NCBI GenBank assembly: GCA_030704615.1
Contig: CM060734.1
Coordinates: 38,084,042-38,148,041 of the forward strand
Source: Takakia lepidozioides
Lineage: Eukaryota > Streptophyta > Takakiopsida > Takakiales > Takakiaceae
Length of the DNA: 64,000 bases
Reading direction: 5' to 3'
Positions 22,133 to 33,302 of this stretch are shown here, piece by piece. The notes beneath the pieces were generated by a model. That model searched no databases, was not told the DNA's origin, and was given only the letters and a program-made list of their open reading frames with translations. The position numbers and the translations under genes are program-made. Within the stretch, counting starts at the first letter, position 1. Every line of letters starts with the position of its first letter.

Positions 22133-22759
22133 TTATTTTATTGTGAAAGTCTGACTTTCCCAATCATGGTGTGATTGGGCTTGTGTTAACCATGGTCGGC
22201 CAAGTAGTAGTGAATATCCTTCTGCCACATCCTCCATTCTGAGAATGGCTACTGATACTTCGTATACCAGTCTTGCTACTTCCATTGCAAGTCGTCTGAT
22301 GATCCCCAATGGCTGCACTTTTCGTTGATCAGCCATTCGTACTATGAATAGAGCGGGTTTTATGTGTCCCAATCCTAGTGACTTCTTCACTTTTTCTGTC
22401 ATGATATTCACTCCGGATCCTCCATTGATGAGTACATCCGTTACCATCTTCCTTGTAATACTTACTTGTATTGCTTCGTCGTAATCAGGAGTTTGTCGTA
22501 TAGTTGTGGGTTTAATCGTGTAAACTTCTGGTGTTGGTTTTTGTTTTGGTGTGGGGGTCAATGCCTCGATTGCCCGGAACAAAGTTTTCTTGCAGTGCGG
22601 AGCAATTTTTAATAATTGTCCAATGGTAATTTGGGTCTTGGTCTGGCAGATTACTTCGGCCAATTCTGTTTCCGTGGTTGTATTCGTGGTCTTCATCGTT
22701 GGTCTGATTTGCTTATCTGGAGTTGGCTCCCCAGAAGGTATATGAGTACCCTCTCGCAT
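22133..22759 (-). pseudogene. Gypsy protease, element 4, catalytic Asp replaced
   Basis: The frame carries VLINGGSGVNIMTEKV where a retropepsin has its catalytic Asp: element 3 has VLIDGGSRVNII at the same site, so Asp is replaced by Asn. LLLGRPWLTQAQ follows. A stop at 22133 separates it from the downstream RT frame. Both the substitution and the stop indicate inactivity. Confidence 0.8.
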
Positions 22760-22819
22760 TTGAGCTATGGCTTTACTTACCTCCTGGTGTAAGCTCTTTT
22801 CCTCCTGCCATGCTGCACT

Positions 22820-24506
22820 TTATGGATATTGTTTCCGTTCTTCTTCAATCTCCTTATCTGGAGGTTTCTGTTTCTTGGCCTGAGTTCGGGTTACCGCAAG
22901 GGTATCCACTACAGGGGTTACCACACTTACGGCTACACTTGGTCCGGCTTCCATATTTCCCACTTCTGCCTCATGCTTGATTCGCAACTGGCATTCATGT
23001 TTCCAGTGCCCTTCTTTCTTGCAATAGTGGCATCTCGTGCTTTCTTTGTTTCTGGGTTGATGTTCCCTATCCCTTGGTGGATATTCATTTTGTGGCCTCT
23101 GATAACGATTACCCATATTGTATCGTCTTGGTTCGTCCGATCCTCCCCGTCGGATTCCCCTACCTCTCGTGTGTACCCAGTCTTCTTGGCCCGTTGGTTG
23201 TAAATACAATGGCTGGTATTATGATTGTTCATATGACAAATATCACAGTATTTGTCGTTCATATGGCATTCCGTTGTCAGGTGTCCTGCAGTCCCACATG
23301 TGTGACACCTTGTTGCCTTTCGTGGCCCTTCATCTTTAAAATTCTTGATAGCCTCTGCTATCTTCTGATCCAAAGTGGTTTTGTCAATCACTTCTTTCTT
23401 CTTTTGTTTGGGTTTTTCTTCATCATCAGAGTCTTCTTCCTCCAAGAGATCCTTGGAATCTTTGCTTCTGCTCTGATGGAATCCCAATTCCAACTTCTTT
23501 GCAGTCCCTACTGCTTCAGCCAAAGTGTTGTTAGGCATGACTGTAACCATGGTTACGTATTCATGATGAAGTCCATTGATGAACCATTTTTTGCAATCAT
23601 CCCCTGGTGCTTGATCAGTCATTCTCTCCAGGTAGTCGACTACAATTCTTTCTTTTCTGTCTTAGGTTCTGTAATCATGTGAAGATTTCAGACGTGGATT
23701 TGTTGGATCTATATCTTTCTTGAAACGCGGGCTATCCGCCCCAATTTGGGAAAGCCAACCATTCAATGCCTTCCGGGCCATTGAACAAGGAAATAGTCGG
23801 ATCTTCTCTTGGTCTGCTTCATTGTAAATGGTGCACATTTTCAAAAGATTAGATATCTGGATCAGATTTCCCCATCATATAAAGGAAATGGTGGTCTGGT
23901 TTTGCTTACTGCTAAAGCCATCAGTGCAGCTGGTGCAACTGGTTGCCCAAACTGGGATGGTCCCGCTGCTGTTGGCTGGAGTGGTGTTGGTGTTTGTCTT
24001 CCAAACAGTGATTCAAAGCTAGGAGGTCCTTGTCCCAATGATAGTCGTCTTCCAGCTGCTGTCCCTACTAAGCTTAATGAATCTTTAAAAGCTTTGAGTG
24101 CAGTTCTGGTTATCCTTTCTGGAGAAGTGCTTTCACTTCTTTCACCTTCTTCACTCAGAATGTTCTCAAATCTTTCTTCTAATATTTCAGCAAAACCTCG
24201 ATTTGGACTTGTTACTGTAGAAGGTCCTGCAGATCTTTCTTGTGGTAACCATTCATCAAATACATTACTGGCAACTTCTTCTGGTGTAGTGTTCCCACTT
24301 CCCACCGATCCGATTTCCTGATCTTCTGGTTTATCACTGTCAATTTGTCTTGATGTCTCACCTTGAATAATATTCAAATTCTGTAATTCTGGGAACTTTT
24401 CTCTTAACCGAGCATATTTCTCTATTCGTTCAGCTCTGTCTTGTTTAGCTTTCTCTTTAATTTCCTCATTCATTCCCACATCATATGTAGAATTCTTTTT
24501 CGGCAC
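22820..24506 (-). pseudogene. Gypsy gag, element 4 (broken)
   Basis: The N-terminal part (23862-24506) starts MPKKNSTYDVG and is charged and serine-rich. The capsid-like part (23662-23844) has KIRLFPCSMARKALNGWL. The C-terminal part (22820-23622) has three CCHC knuckles: CHTCGTAGHLTTEC, CDICHMNNHNTSHC, CHYCKKEGHWKHEC. Frame breaks lie near 23850, 23650, 23150 and 22815. Architecture matches element 3, so the two are diverged members of one lineage. Confidence 0.8.
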
Positions 24507-24599
24507 CCTTTAAACAGTCTTGGTATGTCAGTAAAGAAAATTTATAGTGGTCTCTACCCTTTCTTCAAGATTTATCCTATCTTGCAAGAATCCGTATTA

Positions 24600-25079
24600 C
24601 GACTTAATTTTCTTTTTTACTGATTGATCACCAAACTTTTAATGGGCACAATAATACCATCTATCTTTTTCAGTGTATCTGACTTGCAATAAGTCTTTGG
24701 GTATCCAATACTACACTGCTTCTATGATCGGGTGACAATATTCATAATTTGAACATCATTCTCTGAAAATATAACTAGTGTAGCAAACTTTTCTGATTGG
24801 GATTAGAGTAATCAATAGAGCTAGACGAGACAACCACTCTTCAGTTCTAATCCTACATTCCCAAGGTGCTCGTGTAATACTGATCACTCCTCCCTTCAAT
24901 CCCCATTTGTCATCTTATTTCGCGACTGAAAGAAAGATTTTCTGTTGTATTGCTCTTGGTAAACCATGAAATTTTTCCAGGAATGTTTTCCATTCCTTTG
25001 CTTCTGTTGACTCGTTCTGTCGTGATTTCAAGAAATCACTGAGTAACCATCCTTCTTTGAGTACTCTTGAACTCAACAT
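24600..25079 (-). pseudogene. Leader ORF remnant upstream of gag, element 4
   Basis: Reading from MLSSRVLKEGWLLSD, the frame has several stops but retains KTFLEKFHGLP, KWGLKGGVISI, LLITLIPIRKV and YWIPKDL. These match the intact leader ORF of element 3 (18000-18494). Position between primer site and gag is the same. Confidence 0.6.
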
Positions 25080-25086
25080 ACCGTTA

Positions 25087-25105
25087 GTCCCCAGTATGGT
25101 CGCCA
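25087..25105 (-). other. Primer-binding site, element 4
   Basis: On the minus strand TGGCGACCATACTGGGGAC begins two bases inside the LTR. TGGCGACC suggests a tRNA other than Met, possibly Arg, but the match was not tested. Confidence 0.7.
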
Positions 25106-25107
25106 AA

Positions 25108-25990
25108 TGTTAACTGCTGGTTTATGACTTAGACAAAATAGACTATCGACACTATTGCCCATTTCCTAAGACATGCAACAGAGGTTGTCCGACGGTATGC
25201 TTTCATAAACGATTACGAAGTAATCGTTTTAAGGATAGCTAAACCATGAACGTCATATGAAACCATATTCCTGTAGGCTGCTTAATCATATTGATTAAGC
25301 CCAATCTACAGTCTCTTAATATAAAAGATTTTAGTCCAAAGGACTGAGGCCTCTGGATTCATACAACAGAGGGTAGTCAAGACAAAACAAGAACTATTCT
25401 GAGATGATACACATTCTCACCATATCACGTTTTCTCATAATGCACATTCTCTCCATCTCACATTCACTCTATACAGAGATACTTCGAATAGCATGGCTTT
25501 ACTTCAGAGCTCCTCACATCATCACAGAAGTACACACTGATCCCTGATACTCACACTACACACTCCACACTACACGCTCCACATTACACACCTTCTAAGT
25601 TGCGTGCAGTCTTTTTATACTATGCTCAAAAGAGCCGTTACAGTCTGCGGTCATTAATGACCGTTTGCCTAACTGCCTACGCAACCTAAAAGGTTTGCTA
25701 AAAAGTGGCTCGTTGTAGTGGTCGTGAGCCATAGTGGTAAACAGTCCACTACTCTCTCTATTGGTTAAAGCCGATGCTAACGTGGTCGTGTAATATCGTG
25801 GTTCACGGCTCACGGTTACTACACTACCCACTACTGCTCTCGTGGTAATGTACCCTTGTCCCACCATTGGCTAAGTACCGTGTACTTAGCCGTCTCTGCC
25901 TGTGGCCCAGGTAGTGTACGTCCCTCACTACCTGGTATATCTCGTTGTGACCCTCGTTGTCTGTCCCTCGTAGCATAGCCGTTATCAACA
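25108..25990 (-). mobile_element. 5' LTR of gypsy element 4
   Basis: The 883-bp LTR starts TGTTAAC and ends TATCAACA and abuts the primer site. CTTTTTATACTATG at 25611-25624 supplies a TATA box (TATAAAAA on the minus strand). The right flank is a decayed gypsy RNase H, so element 4 inserted into an older element. A 300-bp piece of the same LTR type lies at 1663-1972. Confidence 0.85.
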
Positions 25991-26420
25991 TGCTCCAGTG
26001 TTGAAATTGATTTATCCTGCCAAGAATGAGATTGTACTTTGCACCAATGCGAGTGATCTCACTATTGGAGCAGTGTTAATGTAGAGTGGTCAGGTTATTG
26101 CCTACGAGTCTAGGAACTTAGTCCAGCTAAACAAAATTATCATGTTCACGAAAAAGAACTTCTGGCTGTAATTCATGCGTTGAAAATATGGAGGCATTAC
26201 TTGCTTCATGTGGACTTTACAAGAGACAGATCATGAGTGTTTGAAATATCGAGTAGCACACAACCCAGTTTGAGTCGACGACAAATCCGATGGGTTCAAT
26301 TTCTTCAGTATTTTCATTATGATCTACAATATGTGAAAGGAAAGAAGAATATGCTGGCATATGCACTCTCTAGAAGGCCAATGGTCAATGCAATGTCCTT
26401 TGCGAGAAGCTGAATGATTG
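25991..26420 (+). pseudogene. Decayed gypsy RNase H, plus strand
   Basis: Plus-strand translation with several stops still shows APVLKL (partly), [34 protein letters not shown] and a final YVKGKKN-like stretch. This is the order of chromovirus RNase H. The start is interrupted by the LTR of element 4. It is heavily degraded and not functional. Confidence 0.65.
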
Positions 26421-26618
26421 ACGATGTAAAACATCATTATGCTAATGATGTGTTTCTCAAAACACCTTATAAAAGTCTAGAGCTCTCATGACAGTCGGAC
26501 TTCTGATGAGAAAGACAAGTGTCGTCATACCTATTGCGCAATGGGATATTATGTTATCACTTGTGGTGCATTTTTTGCTTACAAGATTTGCGACTACGTG
26601 TTATTTATGACTGTTATA

Positions 26619-26800
26619 CACTAGTAGGAATCACCGAAATAACGACTCAAGAAACGACTGGAAACCTAGTCGTTTCAGTCACAAACGACTGGGCGACTAC
26701 GAGTCCAAAAGACCAAGTCCATTCGGTCAGCCCAGTCGCTTCGGTCATGACATGGTCGGAGTCGATCCAGTCAGTCATTTCGTCGACTGTGGGGTAATTT
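26619..26800. repeat. CACTA-like terminus with CGACTGG motifs
   Basis: CACTAGTAGGAATCACCGAA resembles the CACTA-type terminal motif. It is followed by repeated AACGACTGG, CTAGTCGTTTC, GGGCGACTAC and CCAGTCGCTTCGGTC motifs in both orientations, like CACTA subterminal repeats. No matching opposite terminus or transposase was found. Confidence 0.35.
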
Positions 26801-27990
26801 TTGAGGAGTGGTTGCGTGACACCGCCGCACGGAGCTTTGTTTCATGGTTTTAGTCATGGTTAACTAGAATTACCTACTTCTAGTTAACTAGGACATTTTG
26901 GATATTTATATTTGTATTTTGTGTGTTGGGACTTCATTTGGTCTCATATGCCAAGTGAGGTATCAAGCCTCACTTGGGACATTGGGATAGGTTTTCCCCT
27001 TGTGAGTGTTGAGAAGGGCTCATCTTTTTGTAGTTAAGCTTCCATGAGCCTCTCTCACCTCCATAGCTTTAGGTATTGAGAGGGAGTGTGTTGAGGGCTT
27101 CGTAGGGTGGATTCTTTTAGCAAAGGTGCCCTTGGCTTAACTTAGTTTATGTGATAGAGTGGATTTTACTTGGAAGGATTAGAGCTTCTTCTTCGTGTGA
27201 TTGCTTCATGCTTGAGAGCTTTCAATGTCTTCCACTTCTTTCATTTTCTCATCTCTTATCACTACAAGAAGATATCCTTATGCTTGTGAGTGCGGAGTGT
27301 AAGGATTAGTTTTGCACTTGTATGTTAAACAGATTAAGAACTACGAGAATTTAGCTCTTGTATCACAAGGTTTGCAAGGGGTTGCAAGGAAATGTGCTCG
27401 GGTGTTGCATGCACCAAGGAATTGGAGAGAAGAAAGCTCTTGAGTCACAAGATTTTGCAAGGATTGCAAGGGGATGTCTTATGTGTGTGGAAGCATGGAT
27501 TGTAGGGTTTGAGAATCTTTTCTATGCATTGTGGAGTGAATGGTGTGTGCCATGGCTTGTGGAGAGCCACTAAAAGATTGTTAGTGCTCATCTCACTAAC
27601 AATCTAGGGTTAAGCAAGCTCAAGTGTGGAAGTTGTGGAAGAGAAGCCAAGGAGCTACATAGGCTTGGGCTTGAAGACAACAAGGGCAAGCACTTGGAGA
27701 TCAGCACTAAGAAGCTCAAGAGGTTTTGAAAGTGAGCATGTGAAGAAATCTTCCAATCATGGTGGTGTGGAGCCAAGCTCAGGGCATTGGAAGGGGATGA
27801 AGAACATATGGTGGGAAATCCTTGAAGGGAGATCATCATTCAATGTATGCTTCACCCTAACTATGTAATGTGACAAGAGGGGAAGGCAATGCTCGGCTAT
27901 TCATGCTCTTGGTAGAGTGAGCTTTGTAGTGGATAGTTGACCAAGCAAGTGGTGTATGTGTGGAGCATGCTGAGATCTTGAGTTTGTAAG
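26801..27990. other. No gene; LTR-like or repeat-like sequence
   Basis: Composition and short frames (27358-27573, 27626-27868) show no domain. CACTACAAGAAG at 27260 is identical to a common plant CACTA terminal motif and could be the outer end of the element carrying the palindrome array to its right. This is unproven. Confidence 0.35.
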
Positions 27991-29034
27991 TTCGGCGGTC
28001 GCATTTTTTTATTTTATTTTTCAATCTTTTATAAATACCAAAAAGAGCAAACGCCGAATTGGCGGTCGCTTCATTTAAAAAATACAAAAAAGAACGACCG
28101 CCATAGGATGGTTGCTTCATTTTTTAGAAAAACTTAACAGATCGACCGCCGTATTGGCGGTCGCTTCATTTTTAATTTTTAATTTTCTTAAAGAAATTGA
28201 AAACAAAACGTAAACGAGCGACTGCCGAATTGGCGGTCACTTCAGTTTCTTAAAAAGCAAAGAAGAGCGACCGCCGTATGGCGGTTGCTTCAGTTTTTTT
28301 TAATTATTATTATTTAAAATAAATAAATAAAAATCAATTAATTAATTAAAATTAATTTTATTTTTTTAAAAAACTTTAAGGAGCGACCGCTATTAGTTTT
28401 TAAAAATCGAAAAAAGAGCGACTGCCATAGGGCGGTTGCTTCATTTTTTTCTTTAAAACAACTTCATTTTTTAAAATATTAAAAAGGAGCGACTGCCGTA
28501 TTGGCGGTCGCTTCTTCAGTTTTTTAAGAAGCGAAAAAGTGCGACCGCCATCGGGCGGTCGCTTCATTTTTTAAGAAATAAAAAACTTCATTATTTTTTT
28601 TTATTTTTAATTAAATGTTTTTAAAGGAGGAACCGCTGTGTTGGCGGTCGCTTCACTTTCTTAAAAAAAACGAAGAAGAGCGACCACCATATGGCGGTCG
28701 TTTATTATTATTATTAAAAAAATTATTTAAAAATTAACTTATTTATTTATTTATTTATTTTAAAAAAAAAATTAAAGGAGCAACCGCCGTATTGACAGTC
28801 GCTTCAGTTTTTTAAAAGCGAAAAAGAGCGACCCTATATGACGGTTGCTTCATTTTTAAAATAAATAAACTAAAATGAGCGACCACCGTAGTGGCGGTTG
28901 CTTCATTTAAAAATTAAAAAAAAAAATACGACTGTCGCTTCATTATTTTAAGAAACAAAAATGAGCGACCGCCGTTTTGGCGGTTGCTTCATATATGTTT
29001 TAAAAAAAAAAACGACTGCCGTATCCACTGTCCC
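27991..29034. repeat. Array of about 18 short palindromes (GCGACCGCC/GGCGGTCGC)
   Basis: Each unit is an inverted repeat with arms near GCGACCGCC and GGCGGTCGC around a 3-7-nt centre such as GTATT, GAATT or ATAG. It is preceded by GA and followed by TTCATTTT or TTCAGTTT. Units begin near 28045, 28091, 28141, 28216, 28265, 28381 (half), 28416, 28487, 28540, 28627, 28678, 28778, 28826, 28877, 28927 (short), 28963 and 29011 (half), with a half unit at 27991. Spacers of 15-90 nt are almost pure A/T. Arms vary by transitions that sometimes keep pairing. The orientation of the flanking T-run is constant, so it is a directional array of hairpins. Confidence 0.9.
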
Positions 29035-29559
29035 ATGTAGGTTCAGCCTTGCTATTTATCCTTGCTCAGGTCCTTGATATCTCCAATCAGCTTTAGCCTT
29101 TCGATCCAATCTCTCACATCTTCACTTTCCCATCTGTGAAATGGTGCGTCAATTCCAGAAGGGTTTGACATTGTGAAGTTCTTGTCAAATCATGGATTCA
29201 CTTTGAGCTATTGAGTTGAGTCATGCAGGCACTTTGACCCACTGTACCTATGAGTTGTATATGTAGAAGGACCAGCTCTTCCAGCATCGGCACCTCCTTT
29301 GCATGCTTGACCGTCTTGTGCATACAACTGGTGGTCGATGACCACTTAATACTCATCAAGGGCTCTGCTCGCAGTTTCTGTAGGTGTTCCCAGTATTGAG
29401 TTTTTTTTCTTTAAAAAAATAAAACGGGACAGAACCTTGTTACTCAAATTAGAACGAGGATCCGAGGGCAGTCATCCCCTCTATGCTTTGCCAAAATGTG
29501 GAAGAAGGAATGGTGCCTAGCTCATCTCTGCCTTCGACAGTTCTTGGGGCAAATGGGAG
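29035..29559. other. No gene recognised
   Basis: Unique-looking sequence between the hairpin array and a LINE tail. I see no frame or motif. Confidence 0.4.
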
Positions 29560-30118
29560 TGTTCAGCAGGAGAATATCAGATACCAGAATCGAATGGGCA
29601 ACTAGTCTCCCAACTTGTTGGCAGCGTGGATAGCAGTTGCATTTCCCCATCAGGGTCGGATGGATCAGGATCGATCAACTGGAGACACCGGAAGCGGTCT
29701 CTAAGAAAAGGAAAATCGAAAGCTCAACTTTCTTTTGAGTCCTCTAAAAGGAAGAAGAGTAGTTCTTGATTCTCAGTCTCGCTCTTTGGATTCCTATGAG
29801 TTAGCTTCTTCATAGGATGATTCTTCTCCATGGTATAGATCTTGTGAGATGCAGTTTTGCTGGCACAGTGGATGCAGATTTACGTATTCTCAGGTTCTTG
29901 GCTGCAGATTACCTTCTTCTCTGGTAATTAGTCTCTGGGATATTGTCTCTCCCTGAATTCTCTTGCCTTAGCGCCTTCCATGGCCATTTGTGCTTTCCTT
30001 ATCTGTGTTTTATGGCTCGGAGTGGAACCTCATTCATATGCCTTTTGTAAGGTTATTTTTTCCTTACCATTTTAATAAAACATCCAGGGCCACTGTCCCC
30101 TGTTCTCTCTAAATTAAA
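29560..30118 (+). mobile_element. LINE 3' untranslated tail
   Basis: TGTAAGGTTATTTTTTCCTTACC at 30046 followed by AATAAAA and an A-rich (AAAT)n end is shared with 45914-45990. The upstream part is the non-coding type seen before L1-like tails. No RT remains, so this is a 5'-truncated copy. Confidence 0.55.
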
Positions 30119-30936
30119 TAAATAAATAAAAAATGAACGAAGAAAAAATAACCCCGTGGGAGGCCATGCGAAGGTCAAATGGGGGGACCTCCCAGAACAC
30201 CACAAAGGGTAGCAAAGGTAACCAGTCATGGTTCCGTGAGTCTTTAGAGGAATGGATAAATACTAGACTTTCTACATCCAATTACCGTACTTTCAAAGAC
30301 GTGCCGGACTAATTAATATTTCTTGAAGAAGGGGTCCGGCAGGCTTTTTGGGAATTTCTGCCCCGTTCCGACAGTAATCATGATAAGTAATAAAAAAGGA
30401 CTAATGTATCATATGTACATGGCTAGTGCAGTGGTAATGTGTGAAATTGGGCAAATAGGCGTTGGGGTCAGAATTTTGACATTTGGCATTGAGTGGGCTT
30501 CAATTTTAAATTTTTTGGCAGCCCTCTTTGGGATTTAATTATCATCGGACAGCATATTGAACATGCGCCAGTCCTAATTTCATAGCATGTAACATATCAC
30601 TCTTTCATGTAACATATCACTCTTTCGAAGTTGTTCGTCACTATGGTGAATTTCTACACATAAGTAATAAGTAGTGAAGATTGTTTCATATTGAACATGC
30701 GCCGGTCCTTCCTTACCACCGACGTAAACTAAGGATTTTGGGGGCAGATTATGCGTTTTATGAGGCAAATTAAAATGCAGAAGATCGTCGCTCCACGCCG
30801 TCCAGGGTGCTGGCGCATTCTGCATTCATAACCGGCAGTTTGACTGCCATAAATAGGCTGTTTGACTTTTATCTACTCATTGTGGCCTGCAGCCAATCAG
30901 AGGCCTCGCATAATCTGTCCCAAAAATCCTTTACGC
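30119..30936. other. No gene; short duplications
   Basis: Contains a direct 20-bp duplication, CATGTAACATATCACTCTTT, at about 30585-30625. Nothing else is recognisable. Confidence 0.4.
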
Positions 30937-31096
30937 CAGTTAACGGGCAGGGGTTGGCAATGCCTCCCCGTGCTAGTCGACAGGCGAGCCCGGGAGTTCA
31001 CGGGCAGGGGTTGGCATATTATGCCTCCCCGTTCGCCATCACGCTCGCCTGACGACTAGCACGGGGAGGCATAATATACCAACCCCGGCCCGTTAT
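30937..31096. repeat. Foldback repeat, arms of about 50 bp
   Basis: The left part (TTAACGGGCAGGGGTTGGCA, then GCCTCCCCGTGCTAG and AGGCGAGC) is inverted on the right (GCTCGCCT, CTAGCACGGGGAGGC, CCAACCCCGGCCCGTTA). The left arm is itself partly duplicated. Likely a small foldback transposon. Confidence 0.65.
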
Positions 31097-31158
31097 CTAG
31101 TACATAGTCCAAGTTGGGGAAGCTCCCCGAGCAGGGTCTCCATACATCGTGACCTGCA

Positions 31159-31774
31159 GAGAAGTTGGGTGATGTCAGCATCATGATGAGTACTTACTGC
31201 CAGTTCCTGCAACGGACTTCACACCTGCAAGTGACACTTGCACCCCAAGATCTAGGCCTACCTGCTTGATTGCGATGTTCAGTGCCAGCCTCGGACACGG
31301 AATTGTACAGTCAATTAGCATTATGTACATGCGGCTCGCCTGCCACCTGGCTGGGTGTGCCAGGTGGCCCTGGAAGGCAGGAAGTGGCGGGGTCACGAGA
31401 AGCTTGTGCTCATCAAGGCGAGTTTCATAGTTGTGGATAAACGGATAAACCATAAGCATGGCCTGACCTTTTTTCGGTCGCCGTGAAATCTGTACGAGTA
31501 CAGACTTGGAATCTGCCACAAGTGTTTGGTGCTACTGACAGGCCGATCAATCCTACTGAAAATTTGGACTTGGCCTAAAGAGCACTGATGATAACCAATG
31601 TCTTATTATTACTGACTCCATCGCCTTTATTGTGCCAGACTATATCCGGTACAGAGTACAGAGAGACTACGTCAGATTCCCGAAGGCGTTGTGTGCCCGC
31701 GTGGCGGAGGGCACGTGGCAGGCGGGCAGGTTGGAGGCCACGCATCACGACACTAAAACTTATCCCATCTGTGT
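31159..31774. mobile_element. Dispersed repeat R3, copy 1
   Basis: An inverted copy lies at 54615-55176. Shared blocks include GATGTCAGCATCATGATGAG, CTGCTTGATTGCGATGTTCAG, CGGCTCGCCTGCCACCTGGC and GCCCGCGTGGCGGAGG. Here R3 is joined directly to a truncated BAHD exon at about 31778. Confidence 0.75.
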
Positions 31775-31778
31775 CGGC

Positions 31779-31985
31779 CCCTTCGCCATTACAGTTGATT
31801 TCGAATCTCCCCTCCGAGCTGATCTGAAGCCTTCCGGCTAGAGGGTAGTACGGGACAAGTATCTTGGAAAGCGCATCTCTTATCGTTTTTGCTAGATTGT
31901 CATGGTTTTTGGTAGGATTGGCACGATACAAGTAAATAGTGTGTTGATCACTTGGAGCTTCGCAATTGATTAGGATGGTACCCTT
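31779..31985 (-). pseudogene. BAHD acyltransferase exon 1 fragment
   Basis: Minus-strand coding [38 protein letters not shown] and [12 protein letters not shown] is nearly identical to exon 1 of BAHD gene A. The start codon has changed from ATG to AAG, about 87 bp near the N-terminus are deleted, and the 3' part is replaced by repeat R3. No second exon is nearby. It is a dead fragment. Confidence 0.9.
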
Positions 31986-32034
31986 GCTTTTTGGCAGTAT
32001 TTTTGTCTGAAATGGAGGCCAGAACGTCAATGAG

Positions 32035-32138
32035 TCTCTTCAAATGTGGATGTGTAAGATGTTTTGGAAGCTAATTTCGAATAACCTCAAAACGGAAGTT
32101 ACGGGGTTAGATACTTCGGACCTGTTGTCGCTTCGCGG
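32035..32138 (-). repeat. Duplicated BAHD 5' flank
   Basis: The sequence from TCTCTTCAAATGTGGATGTG to ACTTCGGACCTG matches the 5' flank of BAHD gene A (43570-43665) and gene B (54275-54375). It continues the duplication that produced the pseudogene to its left. Homology ends at about 32138. Confidence 0.8.
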
Positions 32139-33239
32139 GGTGCCCGTGAGATCTGAGCTGCCTATAAGATCTAAGCCTATTGTTACACCTAGTGCTTTGA
32201 AGGAAAAGTACACTGGTGATTTTGCTGATTACTCTGAGGCTCAATTGGCCAATCTGTTGAAAAGTTTTCAGCTGCTAAGTTGGAAGTGGCTCTTGAAGAA
32301 GACAATAAGCATTAATTTGGTGGACAACTTTGTGGATAATTCTGTCTCTCATTCTATTGGCCAACAGTATACCAATTGTGTAGTTGTGATTGTTTTGGAT
32401 AAAGACACCTTGAAGACATTGTTCAGCGGAGGGGCAGTTTAGGGTTGAGTGGACCAAAAACGGCATATCCTGCTCCATAAAAGTCCATGACCAAAAAAAT
32501 AAAGTTGAGAATAATATCCCAAAATATGTTTTTAGTGATAGATAATGGTATACTAAACATATTTAGTAAAGAGTCCTATCCCAAATATTAAATATATAAA
32601 TTCATTAAATATTTTAGCCTATTATTTAGAGAAATTATGAAAAACTAAAAATTAGAGTTTACAAAAAAAAATCAATATGACACCTAGCCATTGAAGATTA
32701 TAGGTTTTTATCTTCTAGAAGAAAAAATGACACCCAAAATCCAATAAACAAGATGAACTATGGACTTTTCAAAAAACGCCTATTTGTTTTACATATATAA
32801 GTCCATATGAGTCAAATGACAAATGATTTTGTCACTTCAAACCCATATCTATGATGTGGACCAAAATGGCCACCTTCTGTCCAAATTTGAATGGAATTCA
32901 CCAATGGCACATAGGAGAACTCCCTATTTCAAAGAGTATATGGTGGGGGTGGGATAGTGCGCTGCTGCGAGGCTTTTTCAGTATGTTAAGGGTTTTGAGT
33001 GTTTATGAGCCGCGTGTCATACTGTCATTGGAAAGGCAAAGCAAAACAGCGCATTATGACCGTAATCTGCACTTAGGGTGCATGTGCAGGCTATCGTGGA
33101 CAGGGGAATTTAGTGAATATATTAGTCTGTTAAATGGCGTAATACACACCCAAAATCCTTAACATAGACTGCCCATCAGATTACCTGCTGGTTATGATTG
33201 TTACGTAGACTGCATGTCAGATTATGTACCTACTGATTT
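32139..33239. other. No gene recognised; AT-rich
   Basis: A frame of 132 codons (32044-32442) runs through the duplicated BAHD flank into unique sequence (TPSALKEKYTGDFADYSEAQ). I cannot assign it. 32440-32850 is AT-rich. 33160-33230 matches, in inverse orientation, sequence near 49950-50010. Confidence 0.4.
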
Positions 33240-33302
33240 TTTTATTTATGTTTTTTTTAAGGTGAAAGGGGAGGAAGCCCTGATTAACTTTATTTGAATT
33301 AT
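33240..33302 (-). mobile_element. LINE-type 3' tail, minus strand
   Basis: On the minus strand this reads AATAAAGTTAATCAGGGCTT, CCTCCCCTTTCACC and then a run of A. It resembles the tail at 56130-56190 (TTAAAGGGCTTCTTCCCC). Only a few dozen bases are recognisable. Confidence 0.45.

Noticed and set aside
1663-25990. 1663-1972 and 25108-25990 as the two LTRs of one element
   Set aside because: The left piece is truncated, flanking bases do not match, and the interval holds several separate elements.
27358-27573. 71-codon plus-strand ORF
   Set aside because: Short, no motif, in LTR-like or repeat-like DNA.
27991-29034. CRISPR array
   Set aside because: Repeats are palindromic, diverged and separated by AT-only spacers of variable length in a plant nuclear context. 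No cas genes.
32044-32442. 132-codon plus-strand ORF
   Set aside because: Its first third is antisense to a duplicated BAHD 5' flank. The rest has no known domain.
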